Positions 16,178 through 27,400 of a stretch of 64,000 nucleotides of DNA are shown here, piece after piece. The notes beneath the pieces are model-generated. The model had not been told where the DNA came from. It saw only the letters and a list, made by a program, of their open reading frames with translations, and ran no database searches. The DNA comes from Chloroflexota bacterium (GTDB lineage: Bacteria; Chloroflexota; Anaerolineae; UBA4142; SHND01): positions 124,001 through 188,000 of the forward strand of contig SHND01000025.1 in assembly GCA_004295045.1 (NCBI GenBank). The letters run 5' to 3'. Position 1 is the first letter of the stretch, and the number at the start of each line of letters is the position of its first letter. The position numbers and the translations under genes were made by a program.

Positions 16178-18953
16178 TACCTTTTTTCGGCAATGGCTTG
16201 AACGACGCGATGGGAAGCTCCATTTGGTCGGCGTCGTCGTCTGGAATGCTGCGGCGAGCGTTCGCTACGGTTTTTGATTCCGCTTTGGATGATTTCGCGG
16301 GCGGCGATTTTTTTGAAGCGGTTTTTCCTGTTTTCGCAACAGATTTTTTCCTTATTTCCTTGCGTCCTTGCTTCCCTGTTTCCTTTTCTACCTGTTTCCG
16401 TGTAACTGCTTTTGACTCTGCTTTTTTCTCTTTTGGCGCGTCGCTTCCATTCTCGGACGCGTGCCCATTGCTGCTCGCGGAAATTTCTTTGCGTTTTTCT
16501 TCTTTCTTGTCCTCGACGCCTTCCGCTTGTCCAACCAATGAGGTCAGTCGCGCAATGGAATCGGAATCTCTAAGCGTGACAAATGATTTTGCTTTGCCAC
16601 TGCGCGAGGCTTTGGCAATATTTTCCGCGCGCACGCGTACGTTCAAACCACTTGACGCGATGAATATAACATCCTCGTCAAGTGAGGCGATGTGCGCGGC
16701 GGTGAGCTCGCCCGTTTTGTTGTCCGATGCAAATGCGCTGACGCCTTGCGTGTAACGTCCTTTTACGGGAAACTCTTTGAGCGCGACGCGTTTGGCAAAA
16801 CCTTTCGCGCTGGCAAAGACGAGCCACGCGTCTTTTTCCACAACATCGAGCGAAATTACCTTGTCGTTTTCCGCGAGTTTGATCGCCCACACACCCGCAG
16901 CGACGCGTCCTTGCACCGGCACGCTGTCCTCTTCAAAACGCAGCGCTTGTCCTTGCGCAGTGGTGATGAGGAATTCGCCGCCGCCTTGCGTGAGGTACAC
17001 CCAGCCGAGCTCTTCGCCTTCTGCAAGATTGATCGCTTTGGTGCCGCCCGCTTGAATGTTGGCAAATTCTTCGAGCGCGGTGCGTTTGATTTTGCCTTGC
17101 GCTGTTGCAAGGGTTACGAAACGATTTTCGCGCTCGCCGTTGAACGCGAGGACGCCGATAAATTTTTCGTTGCTCTCCAATTGATTTGCAACAGAGACGC
17201 CGCTCGGATTGCGCGCGACATCGGGAACATTCGTCAAGCGCATCGGCAGCGCGCGTCCGCGATTGGTAAAGAGTATGAGATTGTCGGTTGTGTTCGCTGT
17301 GAGCAGAGCAATGGTCGGATCGTCGCTCCGTTCGGTGACGCCGTTCACCGCGTCACTGCGCGTGCGGCGATATTGTGACGTCGGCGCTTTGCGCAGAACG
17401 CCCTCGCGCGAGAGCGTCACGAGCGCAACACCTTCCTCCGCGCCTGCCACTTCTGCGCCGGCTTTGAATTCGGTTTCCGACGTTTGCGCGATAAAAGTGC
17501 GCCGCGCATCGCCGAAACGTTCTTTTAAATCGGAACATTCTGCTTGAATGACGCCGAGAATTTTCTTGGGCGAGCGCAAAAGGTCTTCCAGATACTTGAT
17601 GCGCTTTTTGATTTCGGCGAGTTCGTCCTCGATCTTTTTGCGTTCCAACGCGGCGAGGCGGCGCAGCTGCATGTCGAGAATCGCGGTCGCTTGCAATTCC
17701 GAAAGTTTGAAACGCTTGATCAAGCGTTCGCGCGCCGTTTCCGCGTCGGGCGATTGGCGAATGAGACGAATCACTTCGTCCAAATGGTCGAGCGCGATTT
17801 TCAAACCTTCGAGAATGTGCGCGCGTAATTTCGCGCGCTCGAGTTCGAATTCTGTGCGGCGCGTGATGACGATTTGTCGGTGCTGGACAAAGAGCTGCAG
17901 CGCGCGTTTCAAAGACAGCACACGCGGTTCGCCGTCCACGATGGCGAGCATGTTCACGCTGAACGCGCTTTGCAGCGTGGTCAATTTCAAAAGGGAGTTG
18001 ATCACCGGCGTTGGTTCGATGCCGCGTTTGAGTTCAATCAACACGCTCATGCCTTGCCGATCCGATTCGTCGCGCAGGTCGCCAATCTCTTCAATCTTTT
18101 TGTCGCGCACGAGTTCTGCAATCCGTTCGAGGAGTGATGATTTATTCACCTGATACGGAATCTCGGTGACGACAATGCGCGTGCGTCCGCCGCTGATCTG
18201 CTCCGTGTGAATTTTGCCGCGCACGACGATGCGCCCTTTGCCCGTCGCGTACGCTTCTTTGATGCCGTCGGTGCCGAGAATGATGCCGCCCGTCGGAAAA
18301 TCGGGACCTTTGACGAATTGCATCAAATCATCCGGTTCAACGTCGTCAATTTTGTTCCAATGATCAATCAAATAATTGATCGCGTCGCAAATCTCGGAAA
18401 GATTGTGCGGGGGAATGAGCGTCGCCATGCCCACCGCGATGCCGTTGCCGCCGTTGATGAGCAAGTTCGGAACTTTGGCAGGAAGGACGCTCGGCTGCGT
18501 GAGCGTGTCGTCAAAGTTCGGATAAAAATCCACCGTATCCATGTTGATATCGGCGAGCAGTTCTTCGGCGAGTTCGGTGAGGCGTGCTTCGGTGTAGCGC
18601 ATTGCGGCGGGTGGGTCGCCGTCAATGCTGCCGAAATTTCCCTGCCCATCCACGAGCGGATAGCGCATGGTGAAATCTTGCGCGAGGCGCACGAGCGCGT
18701 CGTACACCGATTGGTCGCCATGCGGATGAAAACGCCCCAACACGTCGCCGACGATGCGCGCGCATTTGCGCGTGGCGGTGTTGTGCCGCAAACCCATCTC
18801 GTTCATTTGATACAAGATGCGGCGTTGGACTGGTTTCAAGCCGTCGCGCACGTCGGGCAGCGCGCGAGATGTAATGACACTCATCGCGTAATCGAGATAC
18901 GCAGTTTGCATCTCGTCGCGAATATCAGTAGGTTTGATAATGCCGATTTCCAT
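16173..18953 (-). CDS. gyrA: DNA gyrase/topoisomerase IV subunit A
   Basis: Type IIA topoisomerase breakage-rejoining subunit, 926 residues. The N-terminal half is canonical: [29 protein letters not shown], interrupted here only for brevity, and [14 protein letters not shown]. The catalytic Tyr lies in [12 protein letters not shown] six-bladed beta-pinwheel follows, but no QRRGGKG-type GyrA box is seen; the equivalent turn reads [12 protein letters not shown]. The last ~110 residues are Lys/Ser/Ala-rich ([19 protein letters not shown]). Start [15 protein letters not shown] is preferred over a TTG at 18998 whose extension is repeat DNA. The missing box leaves gyrase versus topoisomerase IV open. 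Confidence 0.92.
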   Translation of the reverse strand: MEIGIIKPTDIRDEMQTAYLDYAMSVITSRALPDVRDGLKPVQRRILYQMNEMGLRHNTATRKCARIVGDVLGRFHPHGDQSVYDALVRLAQDFTMRYPLVDGQGNFGSIDGDPPAAMRYTEARLTELAEELLADINMDTVDFYPNFDDTLTQPSVLPAKVPNLLINGGNGIAVGMATLIPPHNLSEICDAINYLIDHWNKIDDVEPDDLMQFVKGPDFPTGGIILGTDGIKEAYATGKGRIVVRGKIHTEQISGGRTRIVVTEIPYQVNKSSLLERIAELVRDKKIEEIGDLRDESDRQGMSVLIELKRGIEPTPVINSLLKLTTLQSAFSVNMLAIVDGEPRVLSLKRALQLFVQHRQIVITRRTEFELERAKLRAHILEGLKIALDHLDEVIRLIRQSPDAETARERLIKRFKLSELQATAILDMQLRRLAALERKKIEDELAEIKKRIKYLEDLLRSPKKILGVIQAECSDLKERFGDARRTFIAQTSETEFKAGAEVAGAEEGVALVTLSREGVLRKAPTSQYRRTRSDAVNGVTERSDDPTIALLTANTTDNLILFTNRGRALPMRLTNVPDVARNPSGVSVANQLESNEKFIGVLAFNGERENRFVTLATAQGKIKRTALEEFANIQAGGTKAINLAEGEELGWVYLTQGGGEFLITTAQGQALRFEEDSVPVQGRVAAGVWAIKLAENDKVISLDVVEKDAWLVFASAKGFAKRVALKEFPVKGRYTQGVSAFASDNKTGELTAAHIASLDEDVIFIASSGLNVRVRAENIAKASRSGKAKSFVTLRDSDSIARLTSLVGQAEGVEDKKEEKRKEISASSNGHASENGSDAPKEKKAESKAVTRKQVEKETGKQGRKEIRKKSVAKTGKTASKKSPPAKSSKAESKTVANARRSIPDDDADQMELPIASFKPLPKKGR

Positions 18954-18954
18954 A

Positions 18955-18983
18955 GGAAGGGATGAGGGATGAGGGATGAGGGC
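18955..18983. repeat. (GGATGAG)n repeat at the gyrA start
   Basis: About four GGGATGAG-type units lie immediately upstream of the gyrA ATG (minus strand reads CCTCATC units). They occupy the place where a Shine-Dalgarno would be expected. The same word occurs upstream of groL (from 23247) and before the DUF35 gene (43207-43300). Confidence 0.8.
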
Positions 18984-19048
18984 CAAGTCATCCGTCAAAC
19001 ATTAATTAATTTTTTGGGGTGAATTGATTGTATGAAAAGTGCGCGGGG

Positions 19049-19077
19049 ATTATACACGAAAAGAATAAATGTGCTAG
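19049..19077 (-). promoter_or_regulatory. Probable gyrA promoter
   Basis: A perfect TATAAT (-10) is read on the minus strand at 19054-19049. Seventeen bases upstream is CTAGCA, a weak -35. It is about 95 bases upstream of the gyrA ATG. It is supported only by sequence match. Confidence 0.4.
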
Positions 19078-19122
19078 AGAGGCAGAACATTCAATGATGA
19101 TGGACTCGCGCGGCGATGCGCG

Positions 19123-19168
19123 GTAGGGGCGCAGTCCTTCGTCTTCGCTTAGGATGGCGCGCCCCTAC
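19123..19168. repeat. Inverted repeat in the gyrA-AIPR spacer
   Basis: GTAGGGGCGC and GCGCCCCTAC are exact complements 26 bases apart, a style common in dispersed bacterial repeats. The 521-bp spacer 18954-19474 otherwise holds the gyrA promoter and repeat but no reading frame that looks coding. Confidence 0.5.
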
Positions 19169-19474
19169 GTCTCCGCATTCAAATCCCGCGGCAACCGATT
19201 GATGGTGTTCTGATACAACAAATGAGGAGTGCGGGCTAGTTGATTTCGAATTCCGCATTCGCCATGTATTGTGCAGATGCGCGGGGTATATTTTCGAGTC
19301 AAGTGGCGCGCGCGTTTTTCGTTCGTATCTTGTTGTTTGTCCAGACGTTTCAGGAACAAGAGATATAAAAACTGTTCAATTGCATGGAGCGGATTCGATA
19401 ATCCGCCTGTCTAGAGTTTGTCCCAGAGTTGGTCATCCTGGGAACCGAGTTTGTCATTGAGCATGAAATGTTGA

Positions 19475-21205
19475 TTATCCAAAAAAAGCCTTTATCTCGG
19501 CATCAACTTCTCCACCCTTATAAAAATTGTCAAAGCCCGCATTCCCTATTTTTTGCCTTGCCTCAAAACTCTTCCACTTGGCTAACACCTTGTCGACCCG
19601 ATCATTCGCCAATCCATCAAAATCCTCACTCCCTGACAACTGCCACTTTTCAGTTGCTCCAACAGCTGCAACGATTGCGAATTTCCCATAACGTAATCCT
19701 GCGCCGTATTTTGCCTCACCATAGTTATTCTTTCTTTCTTGCTTTGCCAACGCTAGAACCCTTTGGTAGACTTTGTATGCAAAGAAAGCATGGGCTGCAA
19801 CTCCCACATTTGGGAATAATTCCGAGATACGCTTATCCGTGAAAAGTTTCTCAGCAGAACTGCGTGCGGTTGAGGGATTGCCCAAAAAAGCTGTATATGC
19901 TTGAACAAATTCAAATCTGTCAACAATGTAATTTGCCTTTAGAACCTTCTGTTCTTTTGCTTCTTGGAACTCTCCCGTCTTTCTCTCCAGAAAATATCCA
20001 AAGCGATCGAAAATCCTGAGTTGGATATCAACCAGTGACTGATGGTTCGACCTTCTGTCAGCTTCTTTGATTTTGTTTTGACGGTTTGTGGCATTTGAAA
20101 GTATTTCTATAAATTCACTCGGATTATTTGGTGATTTCTTTAGTTTCACAATTCGAAGTAGAACTTCTTTGCCATCAAAAATATGTGGCCTATCAACATA
20201 GAGACTATCGTAGATTTTGCTCAGCGTAAACGCAGTTTGCCCGCCATTGATGATCTGTGGTTTTGTAACGATTAGTCTTCCGCGTTTCTTGTCGCCAGTA
20301 TGTGGTTCATATCGAAAATCTTCAGCCAACATAGTCACGCCATTGTTGAGAATAGCAAAGTCGTTAGTTTCAAATGAGGTGATCGATTCTTCGATTTCTC
20401 GGTTCACTTTGCTCTTTTGGAGTGTGATAAAATTTCGCGGATTGTATTTCAAGATTGCATTTTTATAAGTACTCATTATCCGACCAATTTCTTTGGTTGG
20501 AGCAAGAATTATCAATACCTGAGATTCGCCATACCTAGTCTTAATGTAACCCTCCAGTGTGACTTGCGTCTTGTTCTTGAGGGAAATTTCCATATCAATT
20601 TCAGCTGGTGAATAGAAGGTCGACGTACAGTAAGGAAAAACTAATTCAGAATAACTGCGGGTAAAATCAAAGATTTCATATTTCTCATAGCCGATACTCT
20701 TTCGAATTTGGTAATCACTGTGGGGTACATTCGCTAAAAGTATCACCTTAGTGTGGTAAATACCTTTTGCTTTCTTTAGCTCATTTTGAAACCTTCTCAC
20801 GCCTTCATTGTACGGTTTGCCATAGCTTGTTTCTGAGTCTCCATTCAAGATTCTATCTATTTCCATTTTGACCAATTCACCAATAGGCATTTTATCAACT
20901 TCGAATTTCTTACCGGTGAGATGAAATTTCGATTGAATCAAGTAACGAATTTTCTTTTCATGGTCAATGTAATATGCGTCCAGGCCACCATCATGCTGCC
21001 CGTCTGTAATATATTTTTCCCGCTCTTCAAAATTCAAAATGCCGTGTTGTACAAGCAAATACAAGTGAATATAGGCTCGTGTTCTCGCAGAATCCACAAG
21101 CTCTGGTTTCGCTTTTGAAGGACGGTAGATTTTTCTCAAGGATTTTGGTGCTTCTGCGCGAATATGATCAATGACTTGCAAAAGAGTATCAAATTGGGAT
21201 TCCAT
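19475..21205 (-). CDS. AIPR-family abortive infection protein with N-terminal nuclease-like motif
   Basis: This 576-residue protein resembles the AIPR (abortive infection phage resistance) family. The central hallmark is KPQIINGGQTAFTLSKIYD, preceded by FAILNNGVTMLAEDF. Residues about 65-100 contain DGQHDGGLDAYYID, then YLIQSKFH, the D-x(n)-(E/Q)-x-K spacing of a PD-(D/E)XK nuclease. This suggests an RNA or DNA cleavage step on infection. AATAAGGAGC stands before the ATG. GC content is clearly lower than in neighbours and GCGC words are scarce, a sign of transfer. A type I restriction relic lies just upstream. It is sometimes part of larger defence sets; none is present here. Confidence 0.85.
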   Translation of the reverse strand: MESQFDTLLQVIDHIRAEAPKSLRKIYRPSKAKPELVDSARTRAYIHLYLLVQHGILNFEEREKYITDGQHDGGLDAYYIDHEKKIRYLIQSKFHLTGKKFEVDKMPIGELVKMEIDRILNGDSETSYGKPYNEGVRRFQNELKKAKGIYHTKVILLANVPHSDYQIRKSIGYEKYEIFDFTRSYSELVFPYCTSTFYSPAEIDMEISLKNKTQVTLEGYIKTRYGESQVLIILAPTKEIGRIMSTYKNAILKYNPRNFITLQKSKVNREIEESITSFETNDFAILNNGVTMLAEDFRYEPHTGDKKRGRLIVTKPQIINGGQTAFTLSKIYDSLYVDRPHIFDGKEVLLRIVKLKKSPNNPSEFIEILSNATNRQNKIKEADRRSNHQSLVDIQLRIFDRFGYFLERKTGEFQEAKEQKVLKANYIVDRFEFVQAYTAFLGNPSTARSSAEKLFTDKRISELFPNVGVAAHAFFAYKVYQRVLALAKQERKNNYGEAKYGAGLRYGKFAIVAAVGATEKWQLSGSEDFDGLANDRVDKVLAKWKSFEARQKIGNAGFDNFYKGGEVDAEIKAFFG

Positions 21206-21259
21206 TTTTGCTCCTTATTTAATATGAATTCACAGATTTTGTACGTACTGTTGAAGTGC

Positions 21260-21385
21260 CTAAGCCCCCAACCTCCCCGCGAACTCCAACACCTCATCCA
21301 CCGCGCGCGGCGTGAACAATCACTCCACGGCGGCATTACCCCAATCGGTGAAGGGCGGTTCGTAGAGATCGGCGGATTTAATCAA
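21260..21385 (-). pseudogene. Remnant of a type I restriction HsdR C-terminus
   Basis: Forty-two minus-strand codons read SADLYEPPFTDWGNAAVE, a TGA, then LFTPRAVDEVLEFAGRLGA and a TAG. This resembles the EcoEI_R_C end of type I restriction R subunits (LYE.PFT....G..GLF...A/QVDEL). The internal TGA occupies the place of the conserved Gly before LF and needs only one base change from GGA. The frame closes upstream at a TAG, so only the tail survives. It was found by reading the spacer; the homology is recalled, not searched. Confidence 0.55.
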
Positions 21386-21510
21386 GTGTAAGCAATCTCT
21401 AACAATCTATAAAGGGAATGCGAATAATTATACGCACTGCCTGTCGTTTTTCAACCGCCAATGAAATCTTTCATGGTCAATTTGATTTGCTTGTTTCGTA
21501 ACGAAATGAA

Positions 21511-21542
21511 AAACACCGCGTCCCACACGAGACGCGGTGTTT
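21511..21542 (-). terminator. groL terminator
   Basis: AAACACCGCGTC and GACGCGGTGTTT pair perfectly around an 8-base loop, 34 bases beyond the groL stop. On the minus strand a run of T follows the stem. Confidence 0.85.
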
Positions 21543-21575
21543 GCTGTCCATTGTTTTTGGCTCACTGCTTACCGA

Positions 21576-23318
<1,743 letters not shown>

Positions 23319-23323
<5 letters not shown>

Positions 23324-23621
23324 TTTGAACAACTGCGAGAATGTCTTTTTCCGAGAGAATGAGGTATTTCTTGTCGCCGAGTTTGATTTCGGTGCCGCTG
23401 TATTTTGCAAAGATGACTCTGTCATCAACGGCGACTTCGAGCGGAAGGCGTTTTTTGCCATCTTCGTCCCAGCGACCGGGACCGACAGCGAGAATGCGAC
23501 CTTCTTGAGGTTTTTCTTTTGCCGTTTCGGGCAATAACAGACCGCTCGCAGTGGTTTCATCTTTGTCGAGTGGTTCCACAATTACGCGGTCGGCAAGAGG
23601 GCGCAGGTTTTGGTCTGCCAT
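23319..23621 (-). CDS. groS: Co-chaperonin GroES
   Basis: Heptameric lid of GroEL, 100 residues. It shows [20 protein letters not shown], the mobile loop [14 protein letters not shown], then [17 protein letters not shown] and the closing [15 protein letters not shown]. It is first in the groS-groL operon. AAGGAGC stands just before the ATG on the minus strand. Confidence 0.98.
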
Positions 23622-23740
23622 AGTGTAATGCTCCTTAATAATGATTTGTGTTGAACTGATTTCACGTCAACTCAAAAAACGAGAGTTTGCATCTTTATTT
23701 CGAGGCTTTTTGAGCTGCCGTGAAATGACACAGAAACAGG

Positions 23741-23767
23741 TTAGCACTCGTTTGGGAGGAGTGCTAA
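23741..23767 (-). promoter_or_regulatory. CIRCE operator (HrcA site)
   Basis: TTAGCACTC-N9-GAGTGCTAA, an exact match to the CIRCE consensus. It lies about 120 bases upstream of groS and just downstream of the promoter. It implies heat-shock repression by HrcA, whose gene is not in this window. Confidence 0.97.
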
Positions 23768-23776
23768 CCGAGAGAA

Positions 23777-23804
23777 AATATATCACAGAAATTCAAGTTG
23801 TCAA
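23777..23804 (-). promoter_or_regulatory. Sigma-A promoter of groS-groL
   Basis: Minus strand: TTGACA (23804-23799), 16-base spacer, TATATT (23782-23777). CIRCE begins ten bases downstream, overlapping the likely start site, the usual arrangement for HrcA repression. Confidence 0.85.
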
Positions 23805-23927
23805 GAGTTTTTGGGACAAATTTGTAAAAATTTCCTAAACCTCTCATCTTGATTGGCAGGATGTCGAGTGGTGTGTAAAATCCGCAGATTAAAACCCTGC
23901 TGGTAAACGATTTAGCATAAATGCGTG

Positions 23928-23982
23928 TGCGAACTATGTTCGCGAACTTTTCCTTGCCATGAGGTCGCGAACACAGTTCGCA
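23928..23982. repeat. Inverted repeat upstream of the GAF sensor gene
   Basis: The arms 23928-23945 and 23965-23982 match at 17 of 18 positions (TGCGAAC.ATGTTCGCGA type). The ~620-bp spacer between the groS promoter and 24426 also holds a CTTTC-rich low-complexity stretch (about 24055-24140) and a short dyad ACTTGT-N5-ACAAGT at 24193-24209. No gene is seen in it. Confidence 0.55.
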
Positions 23983-24425
23983 GTTAACCTCCGGACGCGG
24001 AATTTGCAGAATCTTCGGGATACCGCCTCTTCATCTTGTGAGCATAAACGAACCGCGACGTTCTTCCACTTTCGACCACCCGCTTTCAACTTTCCACTTT
24101 CGTATTTCCGCTTTCACACTCCCGGTTTCGTCTTTCCGCCGCGCGGCATTGTGATTTTTCTCTCGCTTGTAATCGAATTGACATCGCAAAGCACTTGTCA
24201 AGTACAAGTATCCTATTGAGAATGTTGTATACGGAAACGTACAATTTCGACAAGACTTGATGTAATTGAGGGTTCTAGAATCATTGCGTGCCATTCGATT
24301 ACTCCGACCATCTCTATTTGAGGGCGAGCGCATGATCGTCACGTCCTCCACTTGATCCAAGAAGGATCGGTGGAGTTTTCCATTTTTGCCGTCACGTCAC
24401 GAACGAGCCAGTGCGTGGAGGATTG

Positions 24426-27400
24426 ATGAAATTTTCTTCGTCTTTATCGGAAACCGAGCTATTTCTCTCGAGCGAACGCCGCTTGCCGCTGCTCATTGCG
24501 CTGCTGCTTGGCGGAATAGTTGTCTGCTCTGCAATTCTCTTTTTTGATCTCGTTTCACTCACTTCTATCACCGGTAACACACTCGTTGCATTTATCCTCT
24601 TGGCAGCGTTAGCGGTGAGTGGGCTGGTGGTCCTCTTGGTTCGTCAGGTGCGCGCCGCAGTAGTCGCAGACCAATCGCAAGCGTATCAGACATTGGAATC
24701 GCAAGTGCTGGAACGCAAGCGCGCCGAAGATACCTTGCGCGTCCAAAATGAATACTTTGGCGCGTTGAATGAAATGTCTCTTGCGCTCATCGGTCGCCTC
24801 AATTTGGATGAACTCCTCGCGGATATTCTCCATCGCGCGGGCGAATTGGTCGGCACGAAAAATGGGTTTGTCGCTTTGCTTGACCGCGAAAAGAATGAGA
24901 TGGTTCTGCGCGTTGGCGCGGGGGTGTACCAAGAATTAGTTGGAAGCACCACCCAGCCGGGCACAGGGTTCGTCGGCAAAGCATGGCAGACAGGCGAAGC
25001 GGTTACCGTAGATGATTACCGCAATTGGAGCGGGCGGCTCACCGACCCAAATCGCGATGTGCTGCGCTCGGTCGTTGGAGTCCCACTCACGTTGCAGGAT
25101 CAAGTGCTCGGCGTCATCGGGCTTGCGCGGCTTGAACCCAACAAACCATTTGACTCGACCGAAATGGACATCTTGACGCGTTTCGCTTCGCTTGCCGCAA
25201 TTGCAATGGACAATGCGCGGCTGTACGAATCGGCACAGCGCGAATTAACGCAGCGTCAAGAAACCGAACTGTTTCTCGATTCCATTGTTGAAAATTTGCC
25301 GACGATGTTGTTTGTGAAAGAAGCAAGCGCGCTCCGTTTTGTCCGTTGGAACAAGGCGGCAGAAGAAATTGTGAAACGTCCGGCGCGCGAACTGCTTGGC
25401 AAAAATGATTATGACTTTTTCCCAAAAGAAGAGGCAGACTTTTTTGTCGCCAAAGATCGCGAAACATTGAGTGGCGGACAAATCGTTGATATCGCGGAAG
25501 AACCAATTCAAACGGCGACGGACGAGGTTCGCTGGCTGCATACGAAAAAGTTTCCGGTTCTGGGTGTCGAAGGCAAGCCCGCGTATCTCGTCGGCATTTC
25601 CGAAGACATCACGGAGCGAAAGCGGGTCGAGGCACACGCGGCTTTTCAAAACGCGTTACTCGGCGCGCAATTTGATTTATCGCCCGATGGCATTCTCGTG
25701 GTGAGCCCCGCGGATCGCATCTTGTCGTTCAATCGTCGCTTTGTCGAAATGTGGAACATTCCCACCGACGCGATGACAGCGGGAAATACCCCAGCCCTAC
25801 GTCAAAGGATGCGCGACCAGCTCATTGATGTAGAAGGGGGACTCGAGCGCGCCGACGAAATTTATGCGAGTCCCGAAGCAAATTCCAGAGATGAAATCGA
25901 ATTCAAGGATGGTCGCATTTTTGAACGCGCCAGCTCGCCCATCCATTCACCATCGGGCGAATATCTTGGCAGAGTGTGGTTCTTTCACGACCTTACAGAA
26001 AACAGAAAACGCGAACAGGATATTCGTCGCATCGTCACAGGCACACGCGCGATTTTCTGGCGCGCCGATGTGCGGGAATTGGATGACCCAACGCAAGCGG
26101 CGCTCGGCTTTGACTGGGTCACGCAGGTTTCCAACGCCGATGCCGCCATGCAATATCTGCCATTTGCAATGCAAGAGGGACAAACCTATGAGGACGCGTT
26201 GTATTGGGCAACCCTCGAGCAAGACCGCGCGGCAATGAATCAGCGCAGCGCAGAAGCATTCCGTCAGGGACACAACGGATATACGCAAGAATACCGCGTG
26301 ATTGACGCGAACGGCATGATGCATTGGATGTATGAGGATGCGCGCATTCGCAATTTGGGGGGGCGACATTTTGAGGTCGTCGGTGTCACGACGGACGTGA
26401 CAGACCGGCGGCGCGCGGAAGAAGCCGTTCAAAAGCAAAATGCGTATTTGAACGCTCTGCAAGAAACCTCCTTGGGCTTGATGCAGCGGCTCGATGTCAA
26501 TTCGCTGCTGCAAGATATTGTGGCGCGCGCCGGCGCGCTGCTTGGCACGGAAAATGGATATGTCTTTTTGCGCGAGCCCGATGGAGAGGAAATGAAGTTG
26601 CGCGTTGGCGTGGGTGCATATGAAGGATTCGTCGGGCGTCTCACGCGTCGGGGCGTGGGACTTGCCGGGCAGGTGTGGGAAACGAATGCGCTGGTCGTAG
26701 TGGACGATTATCGCACATGGACGGGGCGTCTCTCGGACGCGAGTCGCGATATTTTGCGCGCAGTGGCAGGTGTGCCACTTCGCTCAGAGAATCAGGTCAT
26801 CGGCGTCATCGGGCTGGCATATCTGGATGAAACGCGTAAATTTGGCGAAGCAGAAATTCAAGTGCTGCAGCGCTTTGCGCAGCTGGCGACGATTGCTTTG
26901 GACAATGCGCGCCTGTACGAAACGGCGCAGTCAGAATTGGAAGAACGCGCCCGCACGGAAACTGCTTTGGCTCTCCAATTGCGCGAGACCGAGCTTATCA
27001 ACCGCACGACAAATCACGCAGTGAATTTTGACGTTGACACGGCGCTTGGCGAAATCTGCCGCGAACTGGCAACGTATTTTGAAGTGGAGCAAGCGGGGAT
27101 CGCATTGTTTAGTGAAGATAAACAATCGCTCACGGTTGTGGCAGATTACTCGCCCGCTTCGATTCCCGGCGTGGTCGGGTATGTCATTCCCGTGCAAGGC
27201 AATCCTTCCACCGAAATTGTTTTGGCAACGCGACGCCCGGCGGCGTTCGTGGATGCTCAAACAGATGAACGACTCGCCGCGATTCACGACTTGATGGAAA
27301 CGCGCGGAACTGCCTCCATCCTCATTGCGCCCCTCTTTATGCGCGATGAAATTATTGGCACGCTCGGCATTGACTCGTACACGCGCAAAGAATTTACCGA

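Noticed and set aside
18954..18998. TTG start for gyrA adding 15 residues
   Set aside because: The added residues are encoded by the GGATGAG repeat, and the ATG at 18953 gives the family's usual N-terminus.
21136..21336. 66-codon minus-strand frame across the AIPR start
   Set aside because: It overlaps the AIPR gene in another frame; the HsdR-like tail lies in a different frame of the same DNA.
24055..24140. CTTTC-rich stretch considered as a CRISPR-like or transposon end
   Set aside because: Units vary in length and sequence and have no spacers; better seen as low-complexity DNA.
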